Made by a program: the position numbers and the translations under genes
The notes under the pieces: model-generated
The model's database searches: none
Told to the model about the DNA's origin: nothing
What the model saw: the letters and a program-made list of their open reading frames with translations, nothing else
Shown: positions 1 through 14,092 of the stretch, one piece after another
How the letters are laid out: each line of letters opens with the position of its first letter
Numbering within the stretch: the first letter of the stretch is position 1
From: Piromyces finnis
Lineage: Eukaryota; Neocallimastigomycota; Neocallimastigomycetes; Neocallimastigales; Neocallimastigaceae
Assembly (NCBI GenBank): GCA_002104945.1
Contig: MCFH01000093.1
Location: 1 to 64,000, forward strand
Direction of reading: 5' to 3'
DNA length: 64,000 bases

Positions 1-210
1 TTTTATTTTCTTATCTATTAATATTTTCAATTTTTACCATACCATACTGAATAATTTTTGATGCCATTTTTTTTTTTTTTTTTTATTGCTAAAAATAGTT
101 TTACTTTAAAAAACTTAAATTTTTATTTATGTAGGGTTATGAAGAATAGTTTATGTTTAAAAAAAAAGGTCAATTATTAAAATTTTTTTAAACAATAAAT
201 AAATTCCATT

Positions 211-2858
211 ATGAATTCATCATTTCTTTTAATTACTTTTATTATAATAATAGTATTGAAATGTATTTCTACCCAAAGTACTATTAATGAAGAATGTTCT
301 TTAGTCAACAGATTAATGAGTATTGACGAAGTATATAACTGTTGTAGAGAAGATAAAATTACTTGTTCTAATGATGGTCATATCACTAAACTGTAATAAA
401 TTAATCATTTTATATTATTTTCTTAAAATTAATCAAATTTTTTTTTTTATTGTATAAGGTATTACTTTTTTTTTATGAAATATTAAAAAATAGATATATA
501 TTAATAATTTTATATTTATATTAAAAAAAAAAAAAAAAAAAAAGACATGCATCTTCGGATTATATGAAATCTTCCTATTATTTTATACCACCAGAAATCG
601 ATATATTAACAAATTTAAAAGATCTGTAATGATAGAAATAATTTATTATTTTAAATAAGTTATTATCATATGTATGGCGAAAGAGTTTATTTTTAATATT
701 AATTATTTTAAATTTTTAAATAGAAATTTATTGGGAAATGGATTAATTGGTTCTATACCACCTGAACTTGGAAATTTAACAAATTTAGAATATTTGTAAT
801 AATGATCGAAATAATTTATCACTAATCTTTGTAAATAAGTTTTTAAGACGTTTATTTTTAATAATTATTTAAAATAATAGACGTTTATTTAATACTAATT
901 TAACTGGTTCTATCCCACTGGAACTTGGAAATTTGATAAATTTAGAATATCTGTAATTTTTTCTTACAATAATAAACATAAAGACGTAATTTAAAGATAT
1001 AAAGGATTAAATATATTTTATTTTATTTTTTAAAACAGTGAAATAGATTCAAATAAATTAACAGGCTCTATACCCTCTGAACTTGGAAATTTATCAGAAT
1101 TGGGATATTTGTAATTCTTAAAATATAAATAAAATTAAATAAAAATTATTTAATAAAGCTTTTATTCCAATGTTTTTATATTTAAAAATTAAAAGAGTTA
1201 TAGCTAAAAATCATTTAACAGGCTCAATTCCTTCTTCATTAGGAAATTTAACAAAATTAAAAGATTTGTAATGAATTAAAAAAATACCTACTATTTAATA
1301 ATAGTTATATAAAATAATTATTTTTATCTAATTTATTATTATTATTTTTTTTCAAAAGAGGTATATTTAATACTAATTTAACTGGTACAATTCCACCGGA
1401 ATTTGGAAACTTAATAAATCTGGAATATTTGTATTTGTTTAAATTTATATTATAGAATATTATATATATATATATACATTTTTATGACTTATTGCTTTTT
1501 TTAATTATATATATTTTTATTGTCACTTGAAATAGAAATTTATGTAATAATAAGTTAACTGGCCCTATATCACAGGAAATTGGAAAATTAGTCAACTTGA
1601 AAAAATTGTATTAAAGTTATAAAGTGAAATAATTATTTATTTATTTATTATCTTTACTTATTTTTTATTTTTTTTCATTTTTTATTTACATATCAAATAG
1701 ATATTTATTTAATAATGAATTCACTGGTTCCATACCAAAAGAAATTGGAACTATTTTAAAGCTAAAAACTTTGTAATACATTTTATAACATTTTACTTTT
1801 ATATATTTTATTATTACTATTATTTTTATATATTATATTATTTACTATCAAAAAAAAAAAAAAAAATTTTTTTTAATTATTATTTAAAATAGAGATATAT
1901 CCTTAAATAAGTTAAATGGTTTGATTTTGCCTGAACTTGGAAATTTATCAGATTTAGAATATTTGTAATTTATAAATAATTATTATATAATAATATAATA
2001 TATATATAATACTAAATACGAGGATTATTAAATAAAATGAAATATTTTTATTTTATTACTTTTTAATATGAAATTAGAGATTTATCTAATAACAATTTAA
2101 CTGGTTCTATACCCCCAGAACTTGGAAAATTAACAAAATTAAAAACCTTGTAAATTAATATTTTATTATTTTTTTAAATAGATATATATATTTATTTACT
2201 AATAATTTTATCATTTTAAATAGAATATTATCTAATAATAACTTAACTGGTTCTATACCCCCAGAGCTTGGAAAATTAACAAAATTAAAAACTTTGTAAT
2301 TAATATTTTAACTTTTTCTTAAAGAGAAAAATTAGAGAAAGAACTCTTTTTTTTCTTTTGTTTATATTCCTATACTAATTGTTAATTATTAATAATTTTA
2401 TCCTTTTTTTTATTTTAAACAGAGAATTATCAAATAATAACTTAAGTGGTTCGATTCCAAAAGAAATTAAGAAATTAAATATAAAATTGTAATTTATCTC
2501 TTTAATTTTACATATATCCTATTAAAAATTTTATTATATATCCTTTTAAAATTCCATTATTTGAAAAATATTTATAATTTTTTAAATTTTATAAATTCAA
2601 TAATAAAGAAATACTTCTAATAATCCTTTATTAGAAACAAATGAAACTAAGAGTAGTAACTATAAATTAATAATTATAATAAGTCCGATTATCCTATGTG
2701 CATTATTTATTATTTTGGAAATAATACATTTACGTATAAAAAATAATAGAAGAAATAGCAATTATAGTGAAGGTGATGATACAGTATCTTCAAAGCAATA
2801 TAAAACTAATGACAATGATATAACGTGTAGTAATATTATTATTGGATCGAATAATTGA
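211..2858 (+). CDS. Single-pass membrane leucine-rich-repeat protein, 14 exons
   Basis: Exons: 211-392, 545-625, 724-795, 881-952, 1039-1110, 1196-1267, 1359-1430, 1536-1607, 1701-1772, 1893-1964, 2078-2149, 2224-2295, 2423-2488, 2609-2858. They sum to 1299 nt (432 aa plus TGA), and every intron is phase 2. Exon 1 gives a signal peptide (MNSSFLLITFIIIIVLKC) and a Cys-containing N-terminal cap ending CCREDKITCSNDGHITKL, which resembles plant-type LRR caps. Exons 2-13 each encode one LRR of the L-x-x-N-x-L-x-G-x-I-P-x-E-L-G-x-L type; ten are exactly 72 nt, exon 2 is 81 nt and exon 13 is 66 nt. Exon 14 encodes an extracellular stalk, a hydrophobic span (LIIIISPIILCALFIILEII), then basic residues and a short tail. 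There is no kinase domain. It is probably a cell-surface recognition or adhesion protein; the ligand is unknown. Confidence 0.85.
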
Positions 2859-5800
2859 AATAATAAAGAAAAAATTTCAAATATGGTAAATAAAAAAATT
2901 TTTTTTTTATATATTTATTTTTATTTTAGGACCAGATTAGAAATTATAAAAGACAATTTTAGCCTGGTTCTATCCTCATTAAACTTATTTATATGAATTA
3001 ACTCTATTATTATTATATTATTATTATATAAATAAATCTATAATTAATCATTATAAACTAAACCTATACCCATAAATAAAATATAGAATAATTCATAATT
3101 CAATAAATAATACTCAAAAAAATAGATAAATATTAAATAATATTATAAATTAATTGATAACTATACAATCTATATATTATCTATGAACTTTTATGAAAAC
3201 CTTTATTGAATACATAGAATTTAGATATAGAATACAATACTACTATTTGTAAAATATATATATATAAAAACTTAATAAAATTAATAATTATCCCTTTCTG
3301 TCACAACTTAAAGTTCTGCTTTTGAAAAGTTAAAAATATACTTTTTTTACTTTTTTTATTAATTTATACTTTTTAATTCCACTTTAAAAAACTTAAACAT
3401 ATATCTATATATATTGATATTTTTTTAAACATTTATTTTTAATTAATGTACCGAATAACCGTTTAATTATTTATGCACATTTTTCAAACTCTTTTTTTAA
3501 TCATAACAATAAAATTTACTAATGATCCCTGAGATACTAAAGATAATATTCAAAATAAATATATATGTATATTCTTTTTTTCCATAAATTATGATAATAG
3601 AAATATTAAATATGAAAGATAGCTTTTATTAGTTTCTATTTCTATTACATCACTGTAAATTATATTCAGAAAATATATATAATGCATTCAAAAAAAAAAA
3701 AAAAAAAGATTAGCATATATTATTTAATATTTAAATTAGCTGTTACTCTCCATTATCCGCAATCATTTATAAAAAAAAATATGCAAAAGCTTAATATAGA
3801 ATATTATTTAATAAAAAATAAGCCTTAAAAAATATAAGGGCAGACATACAATATTACTTTATAATAATTAATCCGATATTTTTCTATTAAAAAATTTAAA
3901 GTTTTATTAAACCTTAAAAATATAATTTTTAGCAAAAGATGGTAGGAAATTAATAGGACTGGCTACCTTTTAGTCTTTTAGTCCTATTTAAATTAATTTT
4001 TTTATTATTTAAAATATTCAAATTTCTGTTGAAGAATTTATATATACAAATAGTTTATAGTAATACTAATAAATATTGTATATAATTGTATATATATTTA
4101 TATATTGAAATTGAAATATAATTAAAATAACTGTAAATCTGACTTAAATCTAGAAGATTAGTCATTAAAAGAATAAGAGTAAACCAGACGAGTTTCTAGT
4201 TTTAATTGTTGAATAATTGATCCAAATGAATAGGCATATTTAATAGCTTGTAAATTTAATATTTATTATTCATATTCATATTCAATACCAAACCAAATAA
4301 TTCTTTACAGAGAAATTAGGTTTGAAGGAGGAATGTCAGAATATGTGAAATATATGAAATAACAAAGCTGAAAGGATTATAAACCATATTAAGATTATAT
4401 CTAATGTTTATTTATTTTAACTTTGTATTATTCATTTTTTGTGACCTTTCTCCTTTCTTTATTTTTTTAATTAAATAAGATTCAACTTTTATTTATTCGT
4501 AATAGAATTACTCATTTTAAGGTTTCTTTTTTGAATTTGAATTTTAACAAAGGAAGATCAAGAAAAAAACATATAAAAATTAAACTATAAAAATATATTA
4601 TAATTATTTTATGATAAATATATATAGTATTATATTGGTACTTCAATGATATATTCAATAATCGCTTTCTTGCTGATAAATGAACAAAATTAATGAAAGG
4701 ATGAAATAAATGATTAAAAACAATAAAATTTATTTTTTTCTTTTACTTAAAAACCATCATTCAATATACTTTTTAATAATAATAATTAGTAAATAATTAC
4801 TTTTCTTTATTCATTTAAATAATAAAAAAAATACAACTAGTCAGAGTAATTTTTATATTTCCTGGTTAGTTTACAAGAAAAGAAAATAAATTCCTATTAA
4901 GTTGTTTGTTAAATAAACTTTTTTTATTTTAAACCTACAAAAAAAGGTTGCATTTGTTTGACTTTAATGACGATCATTTAGAATATTAAACTTTATTTAT
5001 TATAAAATAAGTTATAAATGGAGGATATTAATAAATTTGTGGGAATATTATAATAAATAAAGTTTAAATTAATTTCCATTAATATGAATTAAAGTTTACT
5101 ATTATTGCATGCTAAACTTTTTTTTTTTTTTTTTCAAAACCATTTGGTTGTAAAGAAAATCATATTATGGAGAAAGACTTTTAAAAATATTAAAGATATT
5201 AATATACTGATTAATTTTTTTTATAATTAATTATTATAATATTCATTAGAGTATAAGAAAATGTAAGAAATGAAGATGTTTATATATTTAAATCTAATAA
5301 GAATTAAAATAAAGAAATTGTATTGTTGTGATAAAAAAAAACATTCTATGTATAGTATATAAAAAATAATATATTTATTATAGTGTATTATTAAAATAGT
5401 AACATCAACTATTTTAGCTTCCTTAAAAAATAATATAAACATTTTTTTTTCTCTCAATCTAAATAAATGAAAAAAAAATAGTCTATTACAGATATAATAA
5501 AGATATTTAATTCAACATTGATTATATAAAGTTGTGAAAGATAGTAATTAAAAAATAACACTATTAAGTAATATTACTTAACAATAACTTTTAAATGTTA
5601 AAAAAAAAACTAAATCATATTAAATACTAAATAATAATATTAATATTAAATAATTTGTGCTTTTTTCTTATTTGCATATTTATAAACGTATTATTGTATA
5701 AACTTTCATATATATTTTTTTATAAATTATAAAATACTAAAAGATATTTAAATATTTATTTTTTAATTTAAACCTTTTTACCCTAAAAAAAAATAAAGTA

Positions 5801-8800
5801 TAAATGAAAGTATTAATAAAAAAATATTTATAAAATCATCAATATATAATTTTAAAACTGTATATCTTTTATTATTACTTTTTTTATAATATTGCTGTTA
5901 TCATTCTTCCCTTTTCTCTCTTTTTTTTCCTGGCAAAATAAAAGAAAAAGAATATTCCATCTATAGATATTTTCTTTTATGGGAAAATCACTAATTTTTC
6001 TCATAATTTCTATTTTTAAAAATTTTCAAAAAAATTTTTTTATTAATTAAAAAATTTTAATATTATAATTGACTAATTCAATAGGCTAAAAGAAATAGAA
6101 TATATTTAAATATAAATAATATATTAAAAAGTATATGTAAATATTAATTTAATATATATTAATTAACAATGGTAAAATAATATATAAAGTTTTCTATAAA
6201 TTAATAAATTATATTAAAACGTTTTATATCAATGTAACACAAAGATGTTGATCTATTGGGACAGTTTAATATGAATAAAAAAGTCACCTTATTATCAATT
6301 CTAAAATAATAAAATGATATTTATTCTTTCTCTAATAACAGAAGATATGAAATTTATCTATTCAAAATAAATTTGAATTAATAATGATTTATATTTTTAT
6401 ATAATATTCTATGACTATTAAATTTATCACTGATGCTTTCATGATTACAACAATATTGTGTAAATAGAAAATAGAATTTGAAATTTAATTAATTTTTTTT
6501 TTCATTTTGCTAAGATATCTGTAACCTAAAAAAAAAATAAAACAAAAAATAAACCAAGAAACTAAAAGACAAATATTATATTATATATTATAGCATATAT
6601 TATTATATTACTTATTAATATATTATATCTTGAAAAATAACAGAAATTAGAATAATTTAATAAATAAACAAACTTAAACTTTATTTATATTTTTTAATCA
6701 CAAAAAATTAATTTATAATTAATATATAATAATATATTATATAACTTATTGAAATGAAATGTTTGATATCAAATTTTAATTAGTATGGCTATTTAAATTT
6801 AATATATTTTAGATTAATTTGACTTATTTTAACATTTATTTTATATTAAATTTTATGAATATGAACTTTAATAAATAATATTTTATAAAGATTTGTAAAA
6901 AAAAAAAATCAAATTTCCTAAAAAAAAAAGGTTTTAATTAGTAAAAAAAAAGGTATTAATAAATAATGAAATTACAACCAAAAAATTTATTTTTAATTCT
7001 TTTTTACCAACTTTTTACCAATAAATAAAAAAATAATATTACTATTGAAACGCTAAGGACTTTGATTCATAAATAGTATTTATTTTAATAATAAGTATTT
7101 TGGAAAATAAAAGTATTGTATGGAAAATAATAATTATTTAATATTAATATTTTAATTTATTATATTGAAATAAAATATATAAATCTAGTGAAAGAATTTA
7201 TTATTACTATTTATTATTATTATATATTGTTATTGTTATTATTATCGATTAGTATTATAGTAATAAATCTATTATTGTGATTCTACCAACCAACATTAAA
7301 AAAGTAATCATTACTATTAATAAAAAATAATATATTTAGCATGATCAATCATAGTGTATAATAATACTAGTTTGTTTTATTTTTGTTACTATGTAGTATA
7401 CTCTTTTTTTTTTGAATTTAAAAAGAATTCATCTGAGATTGTGGTAAGATGGCAGGCCAAAGAGAACTTTGTATAACTTTAGCAAAAAAAAAAAAATAAA
7501 TATTTCTTCCATTCTATTTTCAAATAATATAAAATAAAGTTTTATTGATAAAGAATACAAATCTTATTTATTATAATTTTATAAATTACTTAATTTATAT
7601 TGTGATAGATTCATTTATTTTCGATATATTTATTTAATATAATAGAATATAAATTAATATATAGGGTTTCTCTATTTTTTAAAAAAAATTTATTATTTCT
7701 TTTTTTGTAATATAAAAATCCATTAATTTATTTTTATATTGTTTTTGAACCTCTATTTATGAGTAATATAAATTATTAGTTTAATCTATAATATATTAAA
7801 CGGTATTTTTTTTATCTTTTAATTTATTTATTTAATATATAATATATTAAATATTGTTATATTTATTAAATTATTTAATATAATTATTATATAAACTAAA
7901 AACTTAGGATATATTAAAATATATTCTAATATATATTAAACTTTTTTATTTTTTAAAATAATAATAAATAAACTTTTTTCTTTTGTATTACTAATTCTAA
8001 TATTAAATAAATATTTAATTATTGAGATTAGATTAAAAAAAAAAAAAAAAACATTTATAATTATTAATCATCTTTTTTTATTTATTATTATAATAAATAA
8101 AAGATTGCGTTATTCATTAAAAAAATTTTTTTTTATTATATTATTAGAAAAAAAAATTTTTTTTTTTTTCTTTTTATTTAAATTCTTTAAATTTTATTTT
8201 TTTTTATTTTGTTTTTGGTTAAAAGAAAGGATTACCTATTTCTTTTATTAATAGAAATAAAATATAAAAGAATAAAAGGAAGAAAGAAAGGGATGAATAA
8301 AAATATAATATGAATATAATTTAATTTTTTTTTTCACTAAACCTGGTTTTGATTTATATTAAAATATTCATTTTAATAATAAATAAAAACACCATCTTAC
8401 TATCTCAGTAATATTATAAATAATAATAAAAAAAAAATCCAATCAGTGGATTATTTATATAAATCTTGTTATAGTTTAAAGTATTTCCTCTCTATTTATC
8501 TTTTTAAAAAAAAAAAAAAAGAAAGAAAGAAAGAAAGAGAAGAAAAAGAAAATAAAGAAAAGAAGCAGGAAAAACAAATAACATTAAAAAGAAAAATTAT
8601 TTCAAAATAAAAATAATAATAAAACAAAAATAAATCCTACTATTTTTATTATCATAAAAATAATTTTATTTTTGTTTTATTGTTATATGCTTAAATATTT
8701 ATTCTATTTATTTGACGAATAGTGTTTGTTATCATCAATACTTATTCAATTAAAACAATAATTAGCAAAGAAATCAATATAGATTTAAAATAAATAAATA

Positions 8801-9482
8801 TTTAAACAAAGAGTAAATTACAAACGAAAAATTAGATTTAAAATAAAGAAAGAGAACAGCAAAATTTTGGATAAAAAATAAAGGTTTTAAAAAAAAATAA
8901 ATTATTGAAAAGAAAAGTCTTTATATTTGTAAATTGTAAAGCATATCAAATAATGTTTTATATATAATGTATTAATAAATTCTGTAAAACAAAACTAATT
9001 TTTTAACAAAAAAAAAAAAAGAAAAAGAATAACATTTGAAAATTTTTTAAAAAAACTTATACACTATATATAAAGAACAATATAAAAATTAGCAAAAAAT
9101 TTAAAATAAGAAAATAAAGAAAAGTAAAAGTATTATTACCATATTTAATAATAATAAAGAAAATAATAAAAAGGTTTAATTTTTTTAATTAAAAGTTTTT
9201 TCATTAAAAAAAAAAAACAATAGATAGAAATAATAATATTACTTTGAAAAAAATATAAAATAAATAAACCCAAATTATTTTTAAAAAAATATATAATTTA
9301 TATATTATAAATTAAATCTTTTGTATATATATACAAAATATATGTAAAAGTATAAGAGGTAAGATAAATAATTATTTTTACATATATTTATTATTAATAG
9401 AAGAATATAATTCTATTTTAAATCAAAATAATCATTAAAAGTTAAAAGAAAAAAATAGAAATATATTAATAAAAATATAATC
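2859..9482. other. Long AT-rich intergenic region with no supported gene
   Basis: About 6.6 kb of very AT-rich DNA with many stops in all frames and short A/T runs. The only long open frame (near 5227-5457, minus) is a low-complexity Ile/Tyr/Phe string and is not credible. Short more balanced patches occur around 4150-4370, 6240-6310 and 7430-7480, but none gives a recognisable or extendable coding segment. The last kilobase (about 8500-9480) is purine-rich and probably contains the promoter and 5' leader of the kinase gene that follows. Confidence 0.6.
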
Positions 9483-11765
9483 ATGGGGCAAGTATTTGGT
9501 AAATCCGAACATATCGACTTTAATTCTGAAGGTTAGTATTAAAAAAGTATAATATAAAATAATAAATATTAATGAAAAAAAAAATTAATTAATATTAAAC
9601 TTTTGTAAAAGGAAAAGAAATTAATAATTTATTTTTTTATATGCGTAAATAACATAGTCGAACTTCGTCACTTTAATTTATTAAGATGTGTTGGAAAGGG
9701 TGCTTTTGGTAAAGTTCGTATTGTTGAACATCGTGATTCAAAAAAATTGTATGCATTAAAATATATCAATAAACTACAATGTATTAAAATTAGAGCAGTT
9801 CAAAATATAATAAGAGAAAGATATATTCTTGAAGAAATTGAGCATCCATTCATTGTAAATTTAAGATATGCTTTTCAAGATGATGAAAATATGTTCATGG
9901 TTATAGATCTTATGATGGGTGGTGATTTACGTTATCACTTAGATCGTTTAGGCGGTTTCAGCGAAGAAATGGTTCGTTTCTTTGCTTCTGAAATTTCATG
10001 TGCCTTAAATTATTTACATAATAAAAATATTCTTCATCGTGATCTTAAGCCAGATAATATCTTATTAGATACAAAAGGTCATTCCCACATTACAGATTTT
10101 AATATTGCTACAAAAATCGATCCAAAAAAATTACCACGTTCACAGTCAGGTACATTAGCCTATATGGCTCCTGAAGTTTTTAAAGGAAAGGGTTATTCCT
10201 ATTCTGTTGATTGGTGGGGTCTTGGTGTTATTTTATATGAATGTTTATATGGTAAACGTCCATTTAAGGGCCAAAATAATGAACAATTAACAATGAGTAT
10301 TATTTCTCCCCAAGATATTAGATTCCCAACATGTAATAGTTTAACTAAATACCCTGTCAAAGTATCTCAGGATTGTATTATGTTTTTAAAGGGATTACTT
10401 ACAAAAGATCCAAATCAACGTTTAGGTTGTCGTCCAGGTATTGAACTTGATGAACTCTGGGAACATCCTTGGCTCATTGGTATCGATTGGGATAAATTAG
10501 AACGTAAAGAATATGTTGCACCATTTATACCAGATTCTGATCGTGCTAACTTTGATGCAACCTATGATTTAGAAGAACTTCTTTTAGAAGACAATCCATT
10601 AGTTCACAAGAAGAAGAAGAAGAAGGAAAAGAATGAATCAAAACAAAAGAGTCATAGTACTTCAGTTCATTCAAAGCATGCTAATCATAAATCTAAGTTA
10701 GAAACTGAATTTGAATATATTGAAAAGCATTTTAAAATTTATGATTCCTCTATGTTTGATCGTTGTAAGGAATTAATTGAAAAAGAAAATCTTTTTAGTC
10801 AATTACCACCAGAAATTCAACAAATTGCTTCCCAAGCAGCCTATGTCAATACAAATTACAATGGTAAAGGTCCTTCTGGTATAGTTGCTGCTAAATTAAG
10901 AGAAAAGAAATTACAGGTTATACTATTCCAACAACACGTAGAGCTCCAACGACAAATGGAACAAAAGGAAATAAATGGTAATGAAAATATGAGTGACAGT
11001 AATGTAAGTAGTAATGGTAGTGCTAGTAATAAAGAAATAAATAATATGAATGATTTACAAGCCTATTACAAAAAGCACATTAAAATAAATCCAAATTTAA
11101 TTAATACAAATACCAATGCTGCCACTTTAAATTCACCTACACCATCACAATCCCCATCCACTCCACAGGGCTATACTCAAACGTTAGCTCACTCCAATTA
11201 CGCCACATCCATAAATACATCTGAATCGAAAAATCAAAGTCCAACCACAAATAAACAACCTTACACCGCATCCATTTCCCCTGTCATGAAATCACCAATT
11301 CTTAAAAAATCATCCCCTCCATTAAAATATAACAATCAAAATAACAGTGAATTAGAACTTCAAGAAATTACTATGGCATTAAAAAATATGAATCCAGATT
11401 CACCAACCAAACCAAGTAATCCTAAAATAATAAGTGTTCCAGCAAATGCAACTGGACAACCTGTAACCAAAGTCTATTACAATAAGAGTCCAAAATTAAA
11501 TAATGGTTCACCCTATAATCGCTATGCTATTCCTAGTGGTAGTAAAACACCAACTCTTGAAGTTCCAGTGTATCTTTCTAATCCAAATGAAATGGATGGT
11601 ATGCCACCACTTGTTAGTCAAGAACTTCAAGATATTAATAATCCAGGATACTATCTTGGTCGTTCCAATTCACCACCACTTGTAGATACTCCACCAAGAA
11701 CTGCAAGTGTTGGTGTTCTCCGTGAAATTATTCCAAATCCATATTTAAAAAAGAATCCACGTTAA
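9483..11765 (+). CDS. AGC-family Ser/Thr kinase of the STK32 (YANK) type
   Basis: Exons 9483-9531 and 9658-11765 (718 aa). The start is ATG 9483: MGQVFGKSE fits the N-myristoylation pattern, with Gly2 and a small residue at position 6, as in animal STK32 proteins. The kinase domain starts near residue 20: Gly-rich loop VGKGAFGKV (about 28-36), ATP-binding Lys in YALKY (51), catalytic HRDLKPDN (143-150), DFN instead of DFG (163-165), and an APE motif in YMAPEVF. DFN together with MFMVIDLMMGGDLRYHL is characteristic of the YANK family. After the domain comes a Lys-rich segment and a long Ser/Thr/Pro/Asn-rich tail of some 350 residues with many SP/TP sites, making it far longer than animal STK32 (about 400 aa). 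It is inferred to be a membrane-associated protein kinase; its substrate is unknown. Confidence 0.9.
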
Positions 11766-12812
11766 TCTTTTTTTTTTTTCTTTTGTACTATTCAAAAAAA
11801 AAAAAAAGAAAAGAAAAATAACATTATAAATTAAGAAATTTAAATTTTTTTTTTTTAATTTTAAAAAAAAAAATAAATTTTAAAAGAAATAGAAATTATA
11901 TTTATTCTCAATACAATTAGTAATTAATATACACTATAAAAAAAAAAAAAAAGGAAACTCAATAATATAAAACATTAACATTGGAAAAAAAAAAAAATTA
12001 TATTTTTTTTATCATTTTTACTATTATAAAAAGAAAGAAAATAATAATAAAAAATAATTATATAATAATTGAAAAAATATATATATATAATAACAATTAT
12101 TTAATATCACACACTATGTCTTAACAACAACAACCATTATATATTATTTCATTTATATTATCTAATATAATTATAAGCTAAATTTTAGTACTACAAATGA
12201 TAAAGAAAAGGAAAAAGAAAAAAACAATAATAATAATATTTATAAATATATATGAATTTAAAATAAAAAATAATAAAAATAAAAAAAAAAAAAAATAAAA
12301 AATAAAATTATACACAGTGTTTTTTTTTTTTTTGTTTGTTTTTTTTTTTTTTTGGTATTTTATGCTTTATATTTTTTTATTTATTATTTTTATTCTTTCT
12401 AAAGGTTAACCACTTTTTTTTTTCTTTAAAGTTTTTTGAAGGTAAGAAAATATATAAATAAATAAATAAACAATAATAATTTCATTAGGTATAAGATTAC
12501 ATAAATAAATTTTTTAAATTTATAGAAAATTAAAAAAAAAAAAACTATAAAAAATTGAATAAATGATAGTAAATGTATATTTTTTTAAAGTTAAAAATAT
12601 GAATTGACTTTTACATAATATATATTATTATCAACTAATTAGTTATTTCTATTATTAATTATTAATTTTTAATTATTATTATTATTATTATTATTAGTTC
12701 TCTCACCCTCTTTTTTTTTTTTTTTATTTATTTAAATGAATGAATAATATGAAAAATAAAATAAAAAAAAAAAATTTAAACTTTGAATGATGATAAGAAA
12801 AAGAAAGGGTTA
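11766..12812. other. Convergent intergenic region, 3' flanks only
   Basis: This lies between the 3' ends of the kinase gene (+) and the surface-protein gene (-). It holds only A/T homopolymers and short ATT repeats (for example 12670-12697). No open frame or RNA motif was seen. Confidence 0.6.
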
Positions 12813-14092
12813 TTAAAAGAAATAGAGTAAAATAATAAAAAATAAAGGAAGAATATATTGAAGAATAGGTTTAAAAGAAACCATAGAAAAAGCACTATCT
12901 GGAATATCCATAGGATTAAAAATTGGGAGTTCAGTATTATCAACGATATAAAATGGACGTGTGGAACCTGGAGCGATATCACCATCTTGATAACATTTAA
13001 GTTCTGGATTTCTTTGAATATCCTTTCCATCACCACTAATTCTTAATTTGTATTTTTCATTAGTTTTTATAGATTTTTTGTAATTTTGGGTATCTAAACC
13101 ATTGTTATTGTACATCACTTTCCAATCCCATTGATAAGATTTAACATTGCCTGTAAGAGTTGGACCTTCACTAATTTCATTCATAGGTATTGTTTGTTCC
13201 CATACTGGACTCTTCCATGCACTAGAATTAATTATTTTTTTTAAGAAAAAAAAAAAGTCATATATTAGCACAAATAGTTTTTTTTTTTTTTTATCTATGA
13301 TAGTCATAAAGTATTAATTATATATATATACTATCGTGTAAACCAATAAATAAAAATGAAATTCAATTCAATAAAAAAAAAAAAAAGGAAAAACTTACTT
13401 GGACCAATCATCGGAATTAGCATCTTGTTCAAAGTATAAACCAATGGTGATATTGTTTGTTGGATAGAAATAGGTTCCACTTTCAAGAATATTATTATAA
13501 TACCAATTAATGGTAAAGTTTGAGAATATAGGAACAACACTTTTATAAATAATTAATATTATAATTTATTATATATACATATATTGTTTTTTAATTATGT
13601 TTTCATGAATAGAAAGTAAATATTTAATAACTATATTATTATTTTTTTATTATTCTATCGATATCTATATAATACTTTTACATTTTATTCAAGTGAAAAA
13701 AAAAAAATAGTTTACCTTTTAGAAATTGGTTTAGCAAATGAAAAAACACCAAATTGTCTACTGGTATGACCACAAGCGTCAAGAGTAGTATTAGTATTAG
13801 AAGCATTTTCAATAGGTGTATCTAATGTTGTTGTTGTTGTTGTTGTTTTATCTTCATTAGGATTATTTTTATTATCATTTTCATCTGTATTAGTGGTTGT
13901 TGAGGTATCCATAGTATTAGAGGTATCGGTTGTTTTGACATTGTCATTGACTGTATTATCCATAGGAGTGGTAGTACCTACTTCATTTCCTCCTTCTTCT
14001 TTTGTTTCTGTTTCGACTGCCTTTGCTATTAATACAAGACAAAGGAAGAAAAATAGAATATAAAGTTTTGTATTCATTTTTACAGAATTCAA
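12813..14092 (-). CDS. Secreted Thr-rich surface protein, probably GPI-anchored (paralogue 1)
   Basis: Three exons on the minus strand: 13716-14092, 13399-13539, 12813-13221 (927 nt, 308 aa from the first ATG). A second ATG at 14077 (MNTKLYILFFF) gives a cleaner signal peptide and matches the paralogue's start, so it may be the true start. After the signal peptide (to about AKAVETE) comes a Thr/Asn-rich low-complexity stretch, then a conserved domain opening with DACGHTSRQFG and KPIS. It continues through NFTINWYYNN, a YFYPTNN segment and KYKLRISGDGKDIQ to FYIVDNTELPIFNP. The C-terminus is a small-residue DSAFS site followed by a hydrophobic tail ending in LLYFF with no basic tail, as expected for a GPI signal. 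The domain resembles Ig-like fungal wall-protein domains (Kre9/KNH or DUF7137 type), but I cannot assign the family firmly. It is likely displayed on the wall or membrane. Confidence 0.75.

Noticed and set aside
4310-4372. Short plus-strand reading IRFEGGMSEYVKYM, resembling the bacterial gyrase B motif FEGGIxEYVKYLN
   Set aside because: Only about 14 residues with stops on both sides and no neighbouring homology; likely chance. A translated search of 4000-4500 would settle it.
5227-5457. 76-codon minus-strand Ile/Tyr/Phe frame
   Set aside because: Composition equals that of random AT-rich DNA; no conserved motif or splice context.
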